Shown piece after piece: positions 4,660 through 12,437 of a stretch of DNA of 12,439 nucleotides. The stretch is taken from positions 1 to 12,439 of the forward strand of contig JAKASH010000035.1 in NCBI GenBank assembly GCA_021828225.1. The letters run 5' to 3'. Both the position numbers and the translations under genes were made by a program. The notes under the pieces are model-generated. The model searched no databases. It was not told the origin of the DNA and saw only the letters and a list, made by a program, of their open reading frames with translations. Source of the DNA: Acidobacteriota bacterium (GTDB lineage Bacteria > Acidobacteriota > Terriglobia > UBA7540). Positions within the stretch are counted from its first letter, which is position 1. Every line of letters starts with the position of its first letter.

Positions 4660-7233
4660 TTAGAAGATTTCGAACCGCTCCTGGTGAATCGTAGGGTCGC
4701 TCTTAATCACCAGGTCCTTGTGGGTGAGAGCTTCGATCTCCTGGATCAGTGTCCCGTCCTTGGATTTCAGAGCGAGGGCCACCTCGGGATTAACTCGCAG
4801 CGTAAGAGTTTTACCCTCGATTTCACTGGCCATCTTCCGTGCTTCAGCCAGGATTTCATAGCAAACCGTGGAAACGGATTTAACCCAGCCCGACCCGTTG
4901 CAGTAAGTGCAGGGATCGCAAAGAGTGCGCTCGAGAGATTGCTTGACGCGCTTGCGGGTTACCGCAACCAGGCCGAAGTCATTGAAGGAGAGGACCTTGG
5001 TTGGAGCCCTGTCATGGCGCAGAGCTTCCTCCAAGGCCTGAATCACCTTATTACGGTTGCGGCGTTCATCCATGTCGATGAAGTCGACCACAATAATTCC
5101 GCCCAGGTCGCGCAACCTGATCTGGCGCACAATTTCATTCACCGCGTCGATGTTGATCTTGACGATGGTATCTTCAAGCCGGTTCGTTTTGCCGACGTAC
5201 TTCCCGGTGTTGACGTCAATGGCCACCAGCGCCTCAGTCTGGTTGATAACGATATAGCCCCCCGATTTCAACCACACCTTGGGCCGGAGGGCCTTCTCGA
5301 CCTCTTCCTGGATTCCGTGTTCTTCAAAGAGCGAGGCCTGGCGGGTGTGAAGCTTAACACTTCCCACCAGCGAAGGCTGGAGACGGCTCACAAACTCGAC
5401 AACCTTTTCGTAGTCGGATTCATTATCCAGCCAGATGGATTTGAAATCGGGAGTCACCAGATCGCGCATCAGGCGTTGAGCCAGATCAAGGTCGCGGTAC
5501 AGGAGTGCGGGGGCCTTCACCTGTTCGGCGCGGTTGCGAATTTCGTTCCAAAGGGCTGTAAGAAATTTCAGGTCAGCCTTGATTTCTTCCTCCGAACGGC
5601 CGTCGCCCGCCGTGCGAACGATAAATCCGCCCGTCAGCGAACCCTTGTTCTCCAGGATGATGTTCCGCAGCCGCAGCCGTTCCTGCTCGGAAGCAATTTT
5701 CCGCGACACTCCGATATGGGTAATGGTCGGCATGTAGACAACATAGCGTCCCGGCAAGGCCACGTGGGAGGTAATCCGGGCGCCCTTGGTTCCAAGTGGC
5801 TCCTTGGCAATCTGGACAATGATTTCCTGGCCTTCTTTCAGGAGTTCTGAAATCTGCAATCCCTGGTCGTTGCCGACATGCGTCGATTCGCGGCTGACAT
5901 GCCGTCGCGTATGCCTGCCGGTCCGGCGGCGTCCTCGTCGGCCCTGGCGCGGCGCGAAGTGCGGTCGCGCATGGGGTTCGCGCAAGGTGTAGGATCGCTC
6001 GGGTGATCCCTCGGATCCTGCGGAGGTCCCGGCAAGCTGTTCTTCTCCTTCAGGTCCCTTTTCCGATTCACCATGCTCTTCAGAAGCAGACGAAGCCTCC
6101 AGTTGGGGTTCGAAGTCCGATTCGTCTGACGCTGGCTCGTCGGCTTGCATCGGTTCCTCTGCTGCACCGGACCCGAAGTCTGGCAGGCTTGTCGAGGCAT
6201 CCTCGGTTTTCGGCGTCCTGCCTCCTTGAGGCGCTGCTACCTCAGCCGTAGTCGCTTTTCTCGCTTCGACTGCCGAGGAAGGGGAGTTGGGAGCCTCTGA
6301 GACGAACTGTGGAGAGTGGGAACGTAATGGCTCATCGTCGCCTTCCTCATAACCTTCGGTCTTTCCTTCAGGTGTGGTTTCTTCAGCCCGCAAATTGTCC
6401 GAAGTCTCAACCTGACTTTCAGGCGTCTCTGGCTCTGCCATCTCCGGAACGCTTGTGCGCTCCGAAGTTGAAACCTCGGCAACGGTCCGCGAGACGGCTT
6501 CCGTTGAGGGATCTTCTGTGTCTGAATGCCGGTACTTGGCCAGCGACTCACCAGGAAGAATTTCAAAAGTTGAAGAAGAGGCGACGGGCTCAGGTTTCGG
6601 AGTAACGGCCTGCGGCTCAGGGCGATCGGGGCGATGGCCATGCCGGCGGTCGCCGGAGCCTCCGCGTCCGTGCCGGTGGCGCCGACGGCCACGGTGTGAG
6701 CGGCGATGAAAGCCCGTCTCCTCAGCCGAACTCCCGGCAGCCGGACCCGGCTCGCGCGAACCGAGCGATTCCGAAGCCGGTGTCTCGGTCGCAGTTGGAA
6801 CAGCGGCAGCCGGCGCCGGCGGTTCACCCGCTTCGGCACCGTGCTGGGTGCTTGCCGGCGCTTGGGCGGGACGTTCAGGCTGGGCCGGACTTGGGCCGCC
6901 GCCCGTGGCTATTCCGGTTACTGCGCGAGGGGGTTGAGCCTCAACCGCAATCGTGGCGCCTCGCGTCTGCGATTCCTCTAAGACGCCTTCAAATTCATCC
7001 TGATCCTGGAGGGAGAAATCTGAAACGTAGAGGAAGGCATCTCTCTCAAGACCAATGTCCACGAACGCAGACTGCATCCCCGGAAGCACCCGGTTGACAC
7101 GGCCCTTGTAAATGCCGCCGACTAAACCGACATCGGTGTCGCGTTCAAAATACACTTCAACTAATTGGCCGTCTTCACACACGGCGACCTTCGTCTCGTG
7201 TGGAGACGATGAAATAAACATCTCCTTGTTCAT
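4660..7233 (-). CDS. rng: Ribonuclease E/G with a large disordered insert in the S1 domain
   Basis: This 857-residue protein is an RNase E/G-family endoribonuclease acting in mRNA turnover and rRNA/tRNA processing. Residues about 1-76 are the first half of the S1 RNA-binding domain (GGIYKGRVNRVLPGMQSAFVDIG, then AFLYVSDF). It resumes at about 456 with ISELLKEGQEIIVQIAKEPLGTKGARIT, followed by GRYVVYMPT and RKIASEQERLRLR. Between them lies an insert of about 375 residues, rich in Pro, Ala, Glu and Ser, with two Arg/His-rich clusters (177-201 and 428-448). The catalytic Mg-binding aspartates are Asp673 in ALVAIDVNTGK and Asp720 in VVDFIDMDERRNR. The Zn-link cysteines are Cys775 and Cys778 (CDPCTYC). 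It is longer than RNase G (about 490) and carries its extra mass inside S1, not at the C-terminus as in E. coli RNase E. AAGGAG lies five to six bases before ATG. The symbol rng is used for the family; rne would serve equally. Confidence 0.93.
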   Translation of the reverse strand: MNKEMFISSSPHETKVAVCEDGQLVEVYFERDTDVGLVGGIYKGRVNRVLPGMQSAFVDIGLERDAFLYVSDFSLQDQDEFEGVLEESQTRGATIAVEAQPPRAVTGIATGGGPSPAQPERPAQAPASTQHGAEAGEPPAPAAAVPTATETPASESLGSREPGPAAGSSAEETGFHRRSHRGRRRHRHGRGGSGDRRHGHRPDRPEPQAVTPKPEPVASSSTFEILPGESLAKYRHSDTEDPSTEAVSRTVAEVSTSERTSVPEMAEPETPESQVETSDNLRAEETTPEGKTEGYEEGDDEPLRSHSPQFVSEAPNSPSSAVEARKATTAEVAAPQGGRTPKTEDASTSLPDFGSGAAEEPMQADEPASDESDFEPQLEASSASEEHGESEKGPEGEEQLAGTSAGSEGSPERSYTLREPHARPHFAPRQGRRGRRRTGRHTRRHVSRESTHVGNDQGLQISELLKEGQEIIVQIAKEPLGTKGARITSHVALPGRYVVYMPTITHIGVSRKIASEQERLRLRNIILENKGSLTGGFIVRTAGDGRSEEEIKADLKFLTALWNEIRNRAEQVKAPALLYRDLDLAQRLMRDLVTPDFKSIWLDNESDYEKVVEFVSRLQPSLVGSVKLHTRQASLFEEHGIQEEVEKALRPKVWLKSGGYIVINQTEALVAIDVNTGKYVGKTNRLEDTIVKINIDAVNEIVRQIRLRDLGGIIVVDFIDMDERRNRNKVIQALEEALRHDRAPTKVLSFNDFGLVAVTRKRVKQSLERTLCDPCTYCNGSGWVKSVSTVCYEILAEARKMASEIEGKTLTLRVNPEVALALKSKDGTLIQEIEALTHKDLVIKSDPTIHQERFEIF

Positions 7234-7515
7234 GGAAACTCCTTTTTGTGGGACAAACCGTAAGGATCAATCCGCAAAAACGGAGATCAACTTCGGTTGT
7301 CCCGGCCTGGCCACGCGCGCTTTCACTTGCAAAGTATACGCCCGATCAACCTCCCAAAGCTTCTTGACGAAGCCTTTGGATATGACCGCGCGCCGTGGGC
7401 GTGTGTGCCCAGGCCTTACATCGCAAGAAATACGGCTGCTTTGAGCCGCCAAAATAGTTTCGAGTCGAAAACTCACTGCAAAAGTTGCTGCCACTTCTCG
7501 TGCGCATATCTCCGG
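7234..7515 (-). other. Spacer between rodA and the RNase E/G gene
   Basis: This 282-base gap contains no gene I can support. On the minus strand it has an imperfect hairpin (7354-7379, loop at 7364-7368, one bulge and one G-U pair) and, further downstream, TATACT (7338-7333), which could be a -10 for the RNase gene. The predicted leader would be about 90 bases. A 75-codon minus-strand frame with GTG start (7267-7494) has no good ribosome binding site or recognisable family. The size of the spacer suggests that the RNase gene has its own promoter. Confidence 0.45.
7354..7379 (-). terminator. Imperfect hairpin downstream of rodA
   Basis: On the minus strand CCAAAGGCTTC and GAAGCTTTGG pair around GTCAA, with one bulged A and one G-U pair. 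It lies about 140 bases after the rodA stop and upstream of the TATACT candidate for the RNase gene, so it could end the rodA transcript. It lacks a T-run, so this is weak. Confidence 0.25.
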
Positions 7516-8604
7516 CTAATTCACGAATCGCTGCAACTTAACGCTCATTACAAGTCCGAGTCCCAGAAAAATAAAGAGCATCGAAGACCCGCCTTCGCTC
7601 ATGAGCGGTAAAGGGATGCCGGTAATTGGAAACCACCCAATCATCATCCCCACGTTCACAGCAACCTGAAAAAAGAAAACCGAAGCGAATCCGATGAGGA
7701 GGAAGCTACCCGCCCGGTCGGCTGCTGCCCGTGCGCCTTCGAGTAAACGCAAGAGCAGAATAACATACAGCAGAAAAACAGCCAGCGTACCAATAAAACC
7801 TCGTTCCTCAGCAAACGAGGCAAAGATGGCGTCTGCGTGGGAGACCGGGATAAATCCCAGCTGACTTTGCGTACCCTTACCCAATCCCTGCCCCCACAGG
7901 CCACCTGAGCCAATTGCAATCTTCGTCTGGGTCACTTGGTAGCTGGAACCTTGGGTATTCTGCTTGGGATGGACAAAAGCTTCCAGCCGCTCCCGCTGAT
8001 ATGGACGTAACAAAAACCAGCCAAGCGGCAAAGCCAGTAACCCGATCAGGCCCAAAACCACAATCTGTCGACGCCGGATACCTGCCAAGAATGCACCTGC
8101 CGCAACAATAGGCAGATAGGTCAGCGCGGTCCCGAGGTCTGGTTCTACTGCTACTAAGATTCCCGGCACAGCCGCCAGGAGCCCCAGCTTTGCCAGTTCT
8201 CCCCAAGTGACAGCCTTGTTTCGCCTTTTGGCGAACATAGCCGCCACTGCTAGTATTATAACTAACTTGACAAGCTCTGACACTTGCAAAGTGAATCCAC
8301 CGACCTGCAGCCACCGGTGGGTGCCGGCCACTCGAGGTCCGGCAACCAGAACGCCAAGCAACACCATGACGCTGAGAAGGTACAGCCAGGGAACGTGCAC
8401 CAGGATCAGATGATAATCAATCTGGCTCATGATCAACGTCAGAACGCAGCCGATCAGAATCCAGTAGATTTGCTTCCGATACTGACCGGCCAGGGCTGTT
8501 TGAGCAGTTGTACTGTAAATCTCCACGGCGCCAATCGCGGCAATCGCGAGAACCAACCCGAACAGTACCCAATCGAAATCGTGAAAATTAAGTGAATTCC
8601 GCAT
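7516..8604 (-). CDS. rodA: RodA, SEDS peptidoglycan glycosyltransferase
   Basis: This 362-residue polytopic membrane protein polymerises lipid II into glycan strands for cell elongation, working with its transpeptidase partner PBP2. About ten hydrophobic segments are visible. SEDS signatures include GTHRWLQVGGFTLQVSELVK (94-113), which keeps the functional Glu110 but has Val where Pro is usual; VEPDLGTAL (153-161); and GFIPVSHADAIFASFAEERG (250-269), whose Asp258 corresponds to the essential Asp of the usual HTDFIFA motif. TGIPLPLMSEGGSS (328-341) corresponds to the usual TGIPLPFVSYGGSS, with Glu in place of Tyr. Length is normal for the family. The gene starts 15 bases after the mrdA stop, so the pair is co-transcribed. 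No strong Shine-Dalgarno precedes ATG. RodA rather than FtsW is supported by the PBP2 neighbour and the mre context. Confidence 0.95.
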   Translation of the reverse strand: MRNSLNFHDFDWVLFGLVLAIAAIGAVEIYSTTAQTALAGQYRKQIYWILIGCVLTLIMSQIDYHLILVHVPWLYLLSVMVLLGVLVAGPRVAGTHRWLQVGGFTLQVSELVKLVIILAVAAMFAKRRNKAVTWGELAKLGLLAAVPGILVAVEPDLGTALTYLPIVAAGAFLAGIRRRQIVVLGLIGLLALPLGWFLLRPYQRERLEAFVHPKQNTQGSSYQVTQTKIAIGSGGLWGQGLGKGTQSQLGFIPVSHADAIFASFAEERGFIGTLAVFLLYVILLLRLLEGARAAADRAGSFLLIGFASVFFFQVAVNVGMMIGWFPITGIPLPLMSEGGSSMLFIFLGLGLVMSVKLQRFVN

Positions 8605-8619
8605 TGCTTCAAGCCATTC

Positions 8620-10488
8620 TTATTGTACTGTGGCCAGAGCATCAAGTTTGGGCTTGCTGCCCTTTTGGCTCACCAACTGGCCTGGTGAGCTGTTCTTGCC
8701 CTTCTCCTGATAGTAGGCCTTAATGACGTCCCCTGCGATCGGCGCGGCCACCGACGACTCCTCGCCTCGCATGACCAGAACGGATACCACAATGTCGGGG
8801 TCAGGAGAAGGGGAATAGCCCACAAACCAGGCGTTGTCCCGGTATCTTGCCCGGTGCGCAGAGTCTTCGAGTGCTTGATTGACCACCTGGGCGGTACCCG
8901 TCTTGCCGGCAATATCCAGACCGGGGCAACGGGCGCCTACCCCTGTACCTCCAGGTTGATTGACAACTCCCCACATTCCGCTTGTCACGGCTTGCACGGT
9001 GCTTTGGTGCAATGGAAACCGAATCGTTCTGTGGGAAGGTGGATCGACTCCCAAGGTTTGCAGTTCCTTGCGAAACGCCAGGTGGGGACGAACAAAAAAG
9101 CCGCCGGAAGCGATTCCCCCGATGGCGTAAGCAATTTGCAGAGGCGTAACCTGGATAGCGCCCTGCCCGATGGCAACGGAAATCGTCTCCCCCGGATACC
9201 ATTGTCGATGGAAGACCCGCCTGACCCAGGCAGGAGAAGGAATGAGGCCAGGCTCCTCATCCGGCAGATCGATGCCGGTTCGATGGCCCAGTCCCAGATG
9301 GCGGGCGAAGTAGTCGATCTTCTGGATGCCCAGGAGCTTTCCCACGGTGTAGAAGTAATCGTCACAGGAAACGACGATAGCCCGATGAAAATCCACGACC
9401 CCATGCCTGCGCCAGTCATGAAAGGTGTGTCCGTAAATGGTCACCTGCCCACGGCAATCAATGGTGAATTTGGGCGTGATGGTGTCAGTCTCAAGGGCTG
9501 CCGTGCCGGTGATGATCTTGAACATGGATCCCGGAGCCAGCTGCGCCTGGATCGCTTTGTTCATGAGCGGATGCATGGGGTCGCTGGTGAGCTGTTTCCA
9601 CGTCTTTAGGCTGACGGGGTGGGTGAAGATATTGGGATCGAACGTGGGATGGCTGACCATGGCAAGGACATCGCCCGTGTGAGGATCGAGCGCCACGACA
9701 GCCCCGGGCCTGTCTCCCAGCGCGGCTTCGGCGGCCAGTTGTAAATTCAAATCCAGGGTGAGCCGCAAATCATGGCCCGGCACCGCGTCAATGGTTCCGA
9801 GCGTCCCAACCTCCTGCCCCCGGCTGTTGACGATCACCCTTCTCATCCCGTCGCGACCGCGGAGGATGGAGTTGTATTCCTTCTCGATGCCGAATTTTCC
9901 GACCAGATCTCCAGGGTGGTAGTGGGAGCCTGATCTGGCAATATCCGCCTGCGACACCTGGCCTACGTACCCCAGCACGGCTGCCGCGACACCGTGCTTC
10001 GGGTAGTAGCGCTGCTGGGACTGGATGATATCGAGCTCGGGAAACTCAGACCGGTGCGCGTCAATGAAGGCAACATCCCGCAACGATGCCGACTGTTTGA
10101 GTACGACGGGCTGAAACTTTGGAAGCCTGGCTGAACGCTTGACAAGTTTTTCGATGTCGCTGGGGTCCAGGTCCAGCGCTTTGGCAATCTTGTCGAGGTG
10201 AACCTTGGTAAGGCGTGAGCCATTATCGCGGTTCAACAGAATCGTGAAAGACGGGAAGTTGTCAACCAGGACTCGCCCGTCCCGGTCAAGAATTCGGCCG
10301 CGCGGGGCGATGATGGGGAGGTCCCGAATGCGGTTGTGCTCCGCCTGCTCCAGCAGCTCCTGGTGCTGCCCGATCTGCAGGCGCCAGTAACCGATCAGGA
10401 GACCAATGAAGACCGCTGCGACAAGATATTCCAGGAAGGTTATCTTCCAAGTCGGAAAGCGCTCGTCTTCCGGGAATCGAACCTGCAT
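8620..10488 (-). CDS. mrdA: Penicillin-binding protein 2 (PBP2), elongasome transpeptidase
   Basis: This 622-residue class B penicillin-binding protein cross-links new peptidoglycan during elongation, anchored in the inner membrane with its catalytic part in the periplasm. Residues about 17-37 are the single membrane segment (FLEYLVAAVFIGLLIGYW). The dimerisation/pedestal region includes APRGRILDRDGRVL (61-74). YYPKHGVAAAVLGYVGQV (161-178) and GKFGIEKEYNSILRGRDG (197-214) are typical of PBP2. The transpeptidase motifs are all present: Ser321-x-x-Lys324 (PGSMFK), Ser374-Cys-Asp376 (SCD in place of SxN, common in PBP2), and Lys529-Thr-Gly (GKTGTAQ). Length matches E. coli PBP2 (about 630). The Shine-Dalgarno is weak (TAGG just before ATG). 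rodA follows after 15 bases and mreD lies 268 bases upstream, with an extended -10 candidate in that gap. Confidence 0.96.
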   Translation of the reverse strand: MQVRFPEDERFPTWKITFLEYLVAAVFIGLLIGYWRLQIGQHQELLEQAEHNRIRDLPIIAPRGRILDRDGRVLVDNFPSFTILLNRDNGSRLTKVHLDKIAKALDLDPSDIEKLVKRSARLPKFQPVVLKQSASLRDVAFIDAHRSEFPELDIIQSQQRYYPKHGVAAAVLGYVGQVSQADIARSGSHYHPGDLVGKFGIEKEYNSILRGRDGMRRVIVNSRGQEVGTLGTIDAVPGHDLRLTLDLNLQLAAEAALGDRPGAVVALDPHTGDVLAMVSHPTFDPNIFTHPVSLKTWKQLTSDPMHPLMNKAIQAQLAPGSMFKIITGTAALETDTITPKFTIDCRGQVTIYGHTFHDWRRHGVVDFHRAIVVSCDDYFYTVGKLLGIQKIDYFARHLGLGHRTGIDLPDEEPGLIPSPAWVRRVFHRQWYPGETISVAIGQGAIQVTPLQIAYAIGGIASGGFFVRPHLAFRKELQTLGVDPPSHRTIRFPLHQSTVQAVTSGMWGVVNQPGGTGVGARCPGLDIAGKTGTAQVVNQALEDSAHRARYRDNAWFVGYSPSPDPDIVVSVLVMRGEESSVAAPIAGDVIKAYYQEKGKNSSPGQLVSQKGSKPKLDALATVQ

Positions 10489-10756
10489 TACCTATGGGCT
10501 TCCATCAGGCGTCCGTCAAAAGAACCTGACTCCTCTGCCGTGCTCGCTGCGCCGTGGTACAGCCAGTGCCACGAAGAGGATTGCGAAATTTCTTTCCCTC
10601 TCGTTAGCTGAAACGATATCACACGCAGCCAGCCAAAAAAATAGTATATCATCCACCCTTCGCACAGGCAGGAATCTCCTGGGCCTGGCCGGTCCTGAGT
10701 ACACATCGTGCGGGAGGCCTTTGACATGTTTTCCAAGCGCAACAAGGGCCTTATGC
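10489..10756 (-). other. Spacer between mreD and mrdA
   Basis: This 268-base gap is long for a cell-shape operon, where mreD and mrdA are usually close. On the minus strand it holds TGATATACT (10651-10643) followed closely by a run of seven T. A minus-strand frame of 85 codons (10488-10745) has an unusual amino-acid pattern and no family I recognise. A + strand TTGACA (10721-10726) has no matching -10. Confidence 0.45.
10643..10651 (-). promoter_or_regulatory. Extended -10 promoter candidate for mrdA-rodA
   Basis: Read on the minus strand the sequence is TGATATACT, an extended -10 (TGn plus TATACT, five of six consensus bases). No good -35 lies 17 bases upstream, which extended -10 promoters can tolerate. 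Transcription would begin near 10636, giving a leader of about 150 bases before mrdA. The same TGATATA core occurs before mreC. Confidence 0.4.
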
Positions 10757-11263
10757 CTACTTCTTAAAACGGTCCAGGAGAGGAAACAGGATCAAGCCCA
10801 GAGCCGCATTTACGATAGCACTCGTTGCAAGATGAATTGGTTTAAACGGAGGCGGCAATCCCAGCAACTGGTGCGTGAGGAGGTAAATAAAGCCGTTGTG
10901 GATCAGTACCAATGACCCAATCAGAAGTCCCCGGACCAGACCATTATCAAATTCCAGCTTGAGGCCGGCTGTCGCCGCAAGATATCCCACCAGTGCTTTC
11001 GCCATACCCATCTGTCCCAGGTAGCCATGGGACAACGCGTCTTCCAGCAGTCCCACACTCATTCCAAACACTGTCCCAAAGATCTGATTTTCCCTGATCA
11101 TGGAGAAATAGATGGTGACGAGCAGGGGAAACTGGAAAAGCCGCGCAATGGGGAGGCTTGGGGGAAGGGTGACCTCCAGCAATATGCTGAGAAATACGAT
11201 GAGCAATAATACGGCCGGGTGGACTCGAGAAACCTCTCTTGGTCGATGGCGATAGACGTCCAT
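10757..11263 (-). CDS. mreD: MreD, rod-shape-determining membrane protein
   Basis: This small hydrophobic inner-membrane protein (168 residues from ATG 11263) fits MreD of the elongasome, which works with MreC and RodA-PBP2 in positioning wall synthesis. After a basic N-terminus there are five to six hydrophobic segments, including HPAVLLLIVFLSILLEVTL, PLLVTIYFSMI, GTVFGMSVGLLEDAL (the G-x-x-x-GLLED region typical of MreD), GLLIGSLVLIHNGFIYLL and SAIVNAALGLILFPLLDRF. Length is typical (about 160-175). The frame extends upstream to GTG 11272, but ATG 11263 is preceded by GGTGGA at a usable distance and is preferred. It sits between mreC (119 bases upstream) and mrdA. MreD proteins diverge greatly in sequence, so the call leans on topology, the GLLED motif and gene order. 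Confidence 0.9.
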   Translation of the reverse strand: MDVYRHRPREVSRVHPAVLLLIVFLSILLEVTLPPSLPIARLFQFPLLVTIYFSMIRENQIFGTVFGMSVGLLEDALSHGYLGQMGMAKALVGYLAATAGLKLEFDNGLVRGLLIGSLVLIHNGFIYLLTHQLLGLPPPFKPIHLATSAIVNAALGLILFPLLDRFKK

Positions 11264-11382
11264 TTTATCCACCCAAGGTTGAATGCCGCTGTGTGTGGGA
11301 TGGGGATCGAGAGGTGAATTGCCTCTGGATCCTGATGCTGCGTAAGTTTGCCGGAGTCACGAAGGCAAATGCGATGTCAGTT

Positions 11383-12231
11383 TCAAGGGCGCCCAAGATT
11401 TAATGCTTGTTCTTGACTCGATGTTGACTTGAAAAGAACCAGGACATTTTCAAGCCGGTTGAGAGAAGCTGCGGGTTTAACATCAATCCGCTTGTAAATA
11501 TTGCCATCCTTGGTGCGAACAACATACCCCACGAGCAAGCCTTTCGGATAAATCTCATCGAGCCCCGACGTCAGGACAGCCTCTCCGACGGGCACCTTCT
11601 CTTCGTCCATAACATAATGCAGGTCGCATTGGTCCTCGCCCGCGCCCTTCAAGATTCCCTGGAGCCGGCTCTTTTCCAGCATACAGCCGGCCGCACACGA
11701 AGGGTCGGTAATCAGGAGGACCTGGGCGGTGTGCTCATAGACGGCAGCAATCTTGCCAACCACACCTTCCGGGGTGATAACGGGCAGATCAACTTTAAGA
11801 CCTGCATCCCTGCCTCGATTGATCACCACCGTGCTCGAACCATCTTCCGGGCTCGCGGCGATGACCTCCGCCGCCAGACTGTGATACGGCAACCGGCTTC
11901 TAAAATCGAGCAAAGCTTTCAGGCGGTCAACCTCGGCCGCTTTTTCGGAAAGTTCCAGTATCCGGGCCCGGGCCTCAACCAATTCGGAGCCCATATTCTG
12001 GTTGGCCTGCTTGTACGCCCACAAGTCGTGAACGGCTGACCAGCTTTGTGCAGTACCATACACGACATCGTGCAGGCCCTGTTCAAACGGACCAAGAACC
12101 GTTTCAGCCCACACATTAATCAGTTTGACGTTTTGATTTCGAGTGACCTGGACCGAGAGAAGCAGAAGCTGGCCCAGCAGAACAGTCACCAGCACGAAAA
12201 AGGAGGTGTGCCGTGCGACAATCGCCGGCAT
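11383..12231 (-). CDS. mreC: MreC, rod-shape-determining protein
   Basis: This 282-residue (from ATG 12231) bitopic inner-membrane protein fits MreC, the periplasmic scaffold that activates PBP2. In this numbering residues about 9-29 are the membrane segment (TSFFVLVTVLLGQLLLLSVQV). A coiled-coil stretch follows at about 75-110 (GSELVEARARILELSEKAAEVDRLKALLDF). The two beta-barrel lobes come next, with AEVIAASPEDGSSTVVINRG, GLKVDLPVITPEGVVGKIAAV, the Cys-containing TDPSCAAGCMLEKSR, GEAVLTSGLDEIYPKGLLVGYV and a closing LENVLVLF. The frame can be extended 14 codons to TTG 12273, but that codon would lie almost at the predicted transcription start, whereas GGTGAG lies nine bases before ATG 12231 and the resulting seven-residue cytoplasmic tail is normal for MreC. 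It is the first gene of the visible cell-shape block. Confidence 0.94.
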   Translation of the reverse strand: MPAIVARHTSFFVLVTVLLGQLLLLSVQVTRNQNVKLINVWAETVLGPFEQGLHDVVYGTAQSWSAVHDLWAYKQANQNMGSELVEARARILELSEKAAEVDRLKALLDFRSRLPYHSLAAEVIAASPEDGSSTVVINRGRDAGLKVDLPVITPEGVVGKIAAVYEHTAQVLLITDPSCAAGCMLEKSRLQGILKGAGEDQCDLHYVMDEEKVPVGEAVLTSGLDEIYPKGLLVGYVVRTKDGNIYKRIDVKPAASLNRLENVLVLFKSTSSQEQALNLGRP

Positions 12232-12282
12232 CCAGGAATTCTCACCGAAGTGTGTGTATGCAGTGCGTTTCAAATTAAACCA

Positions 12283-12291
12283 ATTATATCA
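12283..12291 (-). promoter_or_regulatory. Extended -10 promoter candidate for mreC
   Basis: On the minus strand this reads TGATATAAT, a perfect consensus TATAAT with the TGn extension. No strong -35 lies at 17 bases. Transcription would begin near 12276, so an upstream TTG start for mreC (12273) would be almost leaderless, supporting ATG 12231 with a leader of about 45 bases. Confidence 0.55.
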
Positions 12292-12296
12292 ACCGT

Positions 12297-12437
12297 TTAG
12301 AACTGCCACTGCCACAAGGCGCCCGGCCAGCGGCGGAAGGGAGCAATCGCCAGAATGTGCCACCCTTCCCGGCTGGGCACCGCAAAGCCATCTATTCTAT
12401 CGCAACCCGTCGCAGCAGGTTGAAATCGGTTAACATT
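12297..12437 (-). CDS. Possible 3' end of an unidentified gene running in from the right
   Basis: One minus-strand frame is open from the window edge to TAA at 12299-12297, giving 46 residues with no start inside. It contains DGFAVPSREGWHILAIAPF and ends in a Trp-rich tail (WPGALWQWQF). It does not resemble the C-terminus of MreB, the expected neighbour. It stops only six bases before the mreC promoter element. An open frame of this length can occur by chance in GC-rich DNA, so this is a weak call. Confidence 0.2.
   Translation of the reverse strand, partial: NVNRFQPAATGCDRIDGFAVPSREGWHILAIAPFRRWPGALWQWQF

Noticed and set aside
4615..5850. 411-codon + strand frame
   Set aside because: It lies wholly antisense to the catalytic half of the RNase E/G gene, whose conserved motifs prove the other strand.
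6237..6839. 200-codon Arg-rich minus-strand frame
   Set aside because: It is a frame-shifted reading of the low-complexity insert of the RNase gene; its Arg/Pro richness follows from GC-rich repeats in the same codons.
7267..7494. 75-codon minus-strand frame with GTG start between rodA and the RNase gene
   Set aside because: No good Shine-Dalgarno, no recognisable domain, and it would overlap the promoter and hairpin candidates. A real small gene cannot be excluded.
7297..7611. 104-codon + strand frame across the rodA end
   Set aside because: It overlaps the 3' end of rodA antisense and has an irregular composition with no family resemblance.
8854..9609. 251-codon + strand frame
   Set aside because: Antisense to the transpeptidase domain of PBP2, where SxxK, SCD and KTG motifs are intact.
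10721..10726. TTGACA, a perfect -35 box on the + strand
   Set aside because: The sequence 16-18 bases downstream (AAGGGC region) is no -10 box, and no + strand gene follows.
10406..10915. 169-codon + strand frame across the mreD-mrdA gap
   Set aside because: It is antisense to the start of mrdA and the end of mreD and has no domain signs.
12310..12370. GGAAGGG/CCCTTCC inverted repeat upstream of mreC
   Set aside because: Only seven pairs with a loop of about 20 bases and no T-run; too weak to call a terminator or operator.
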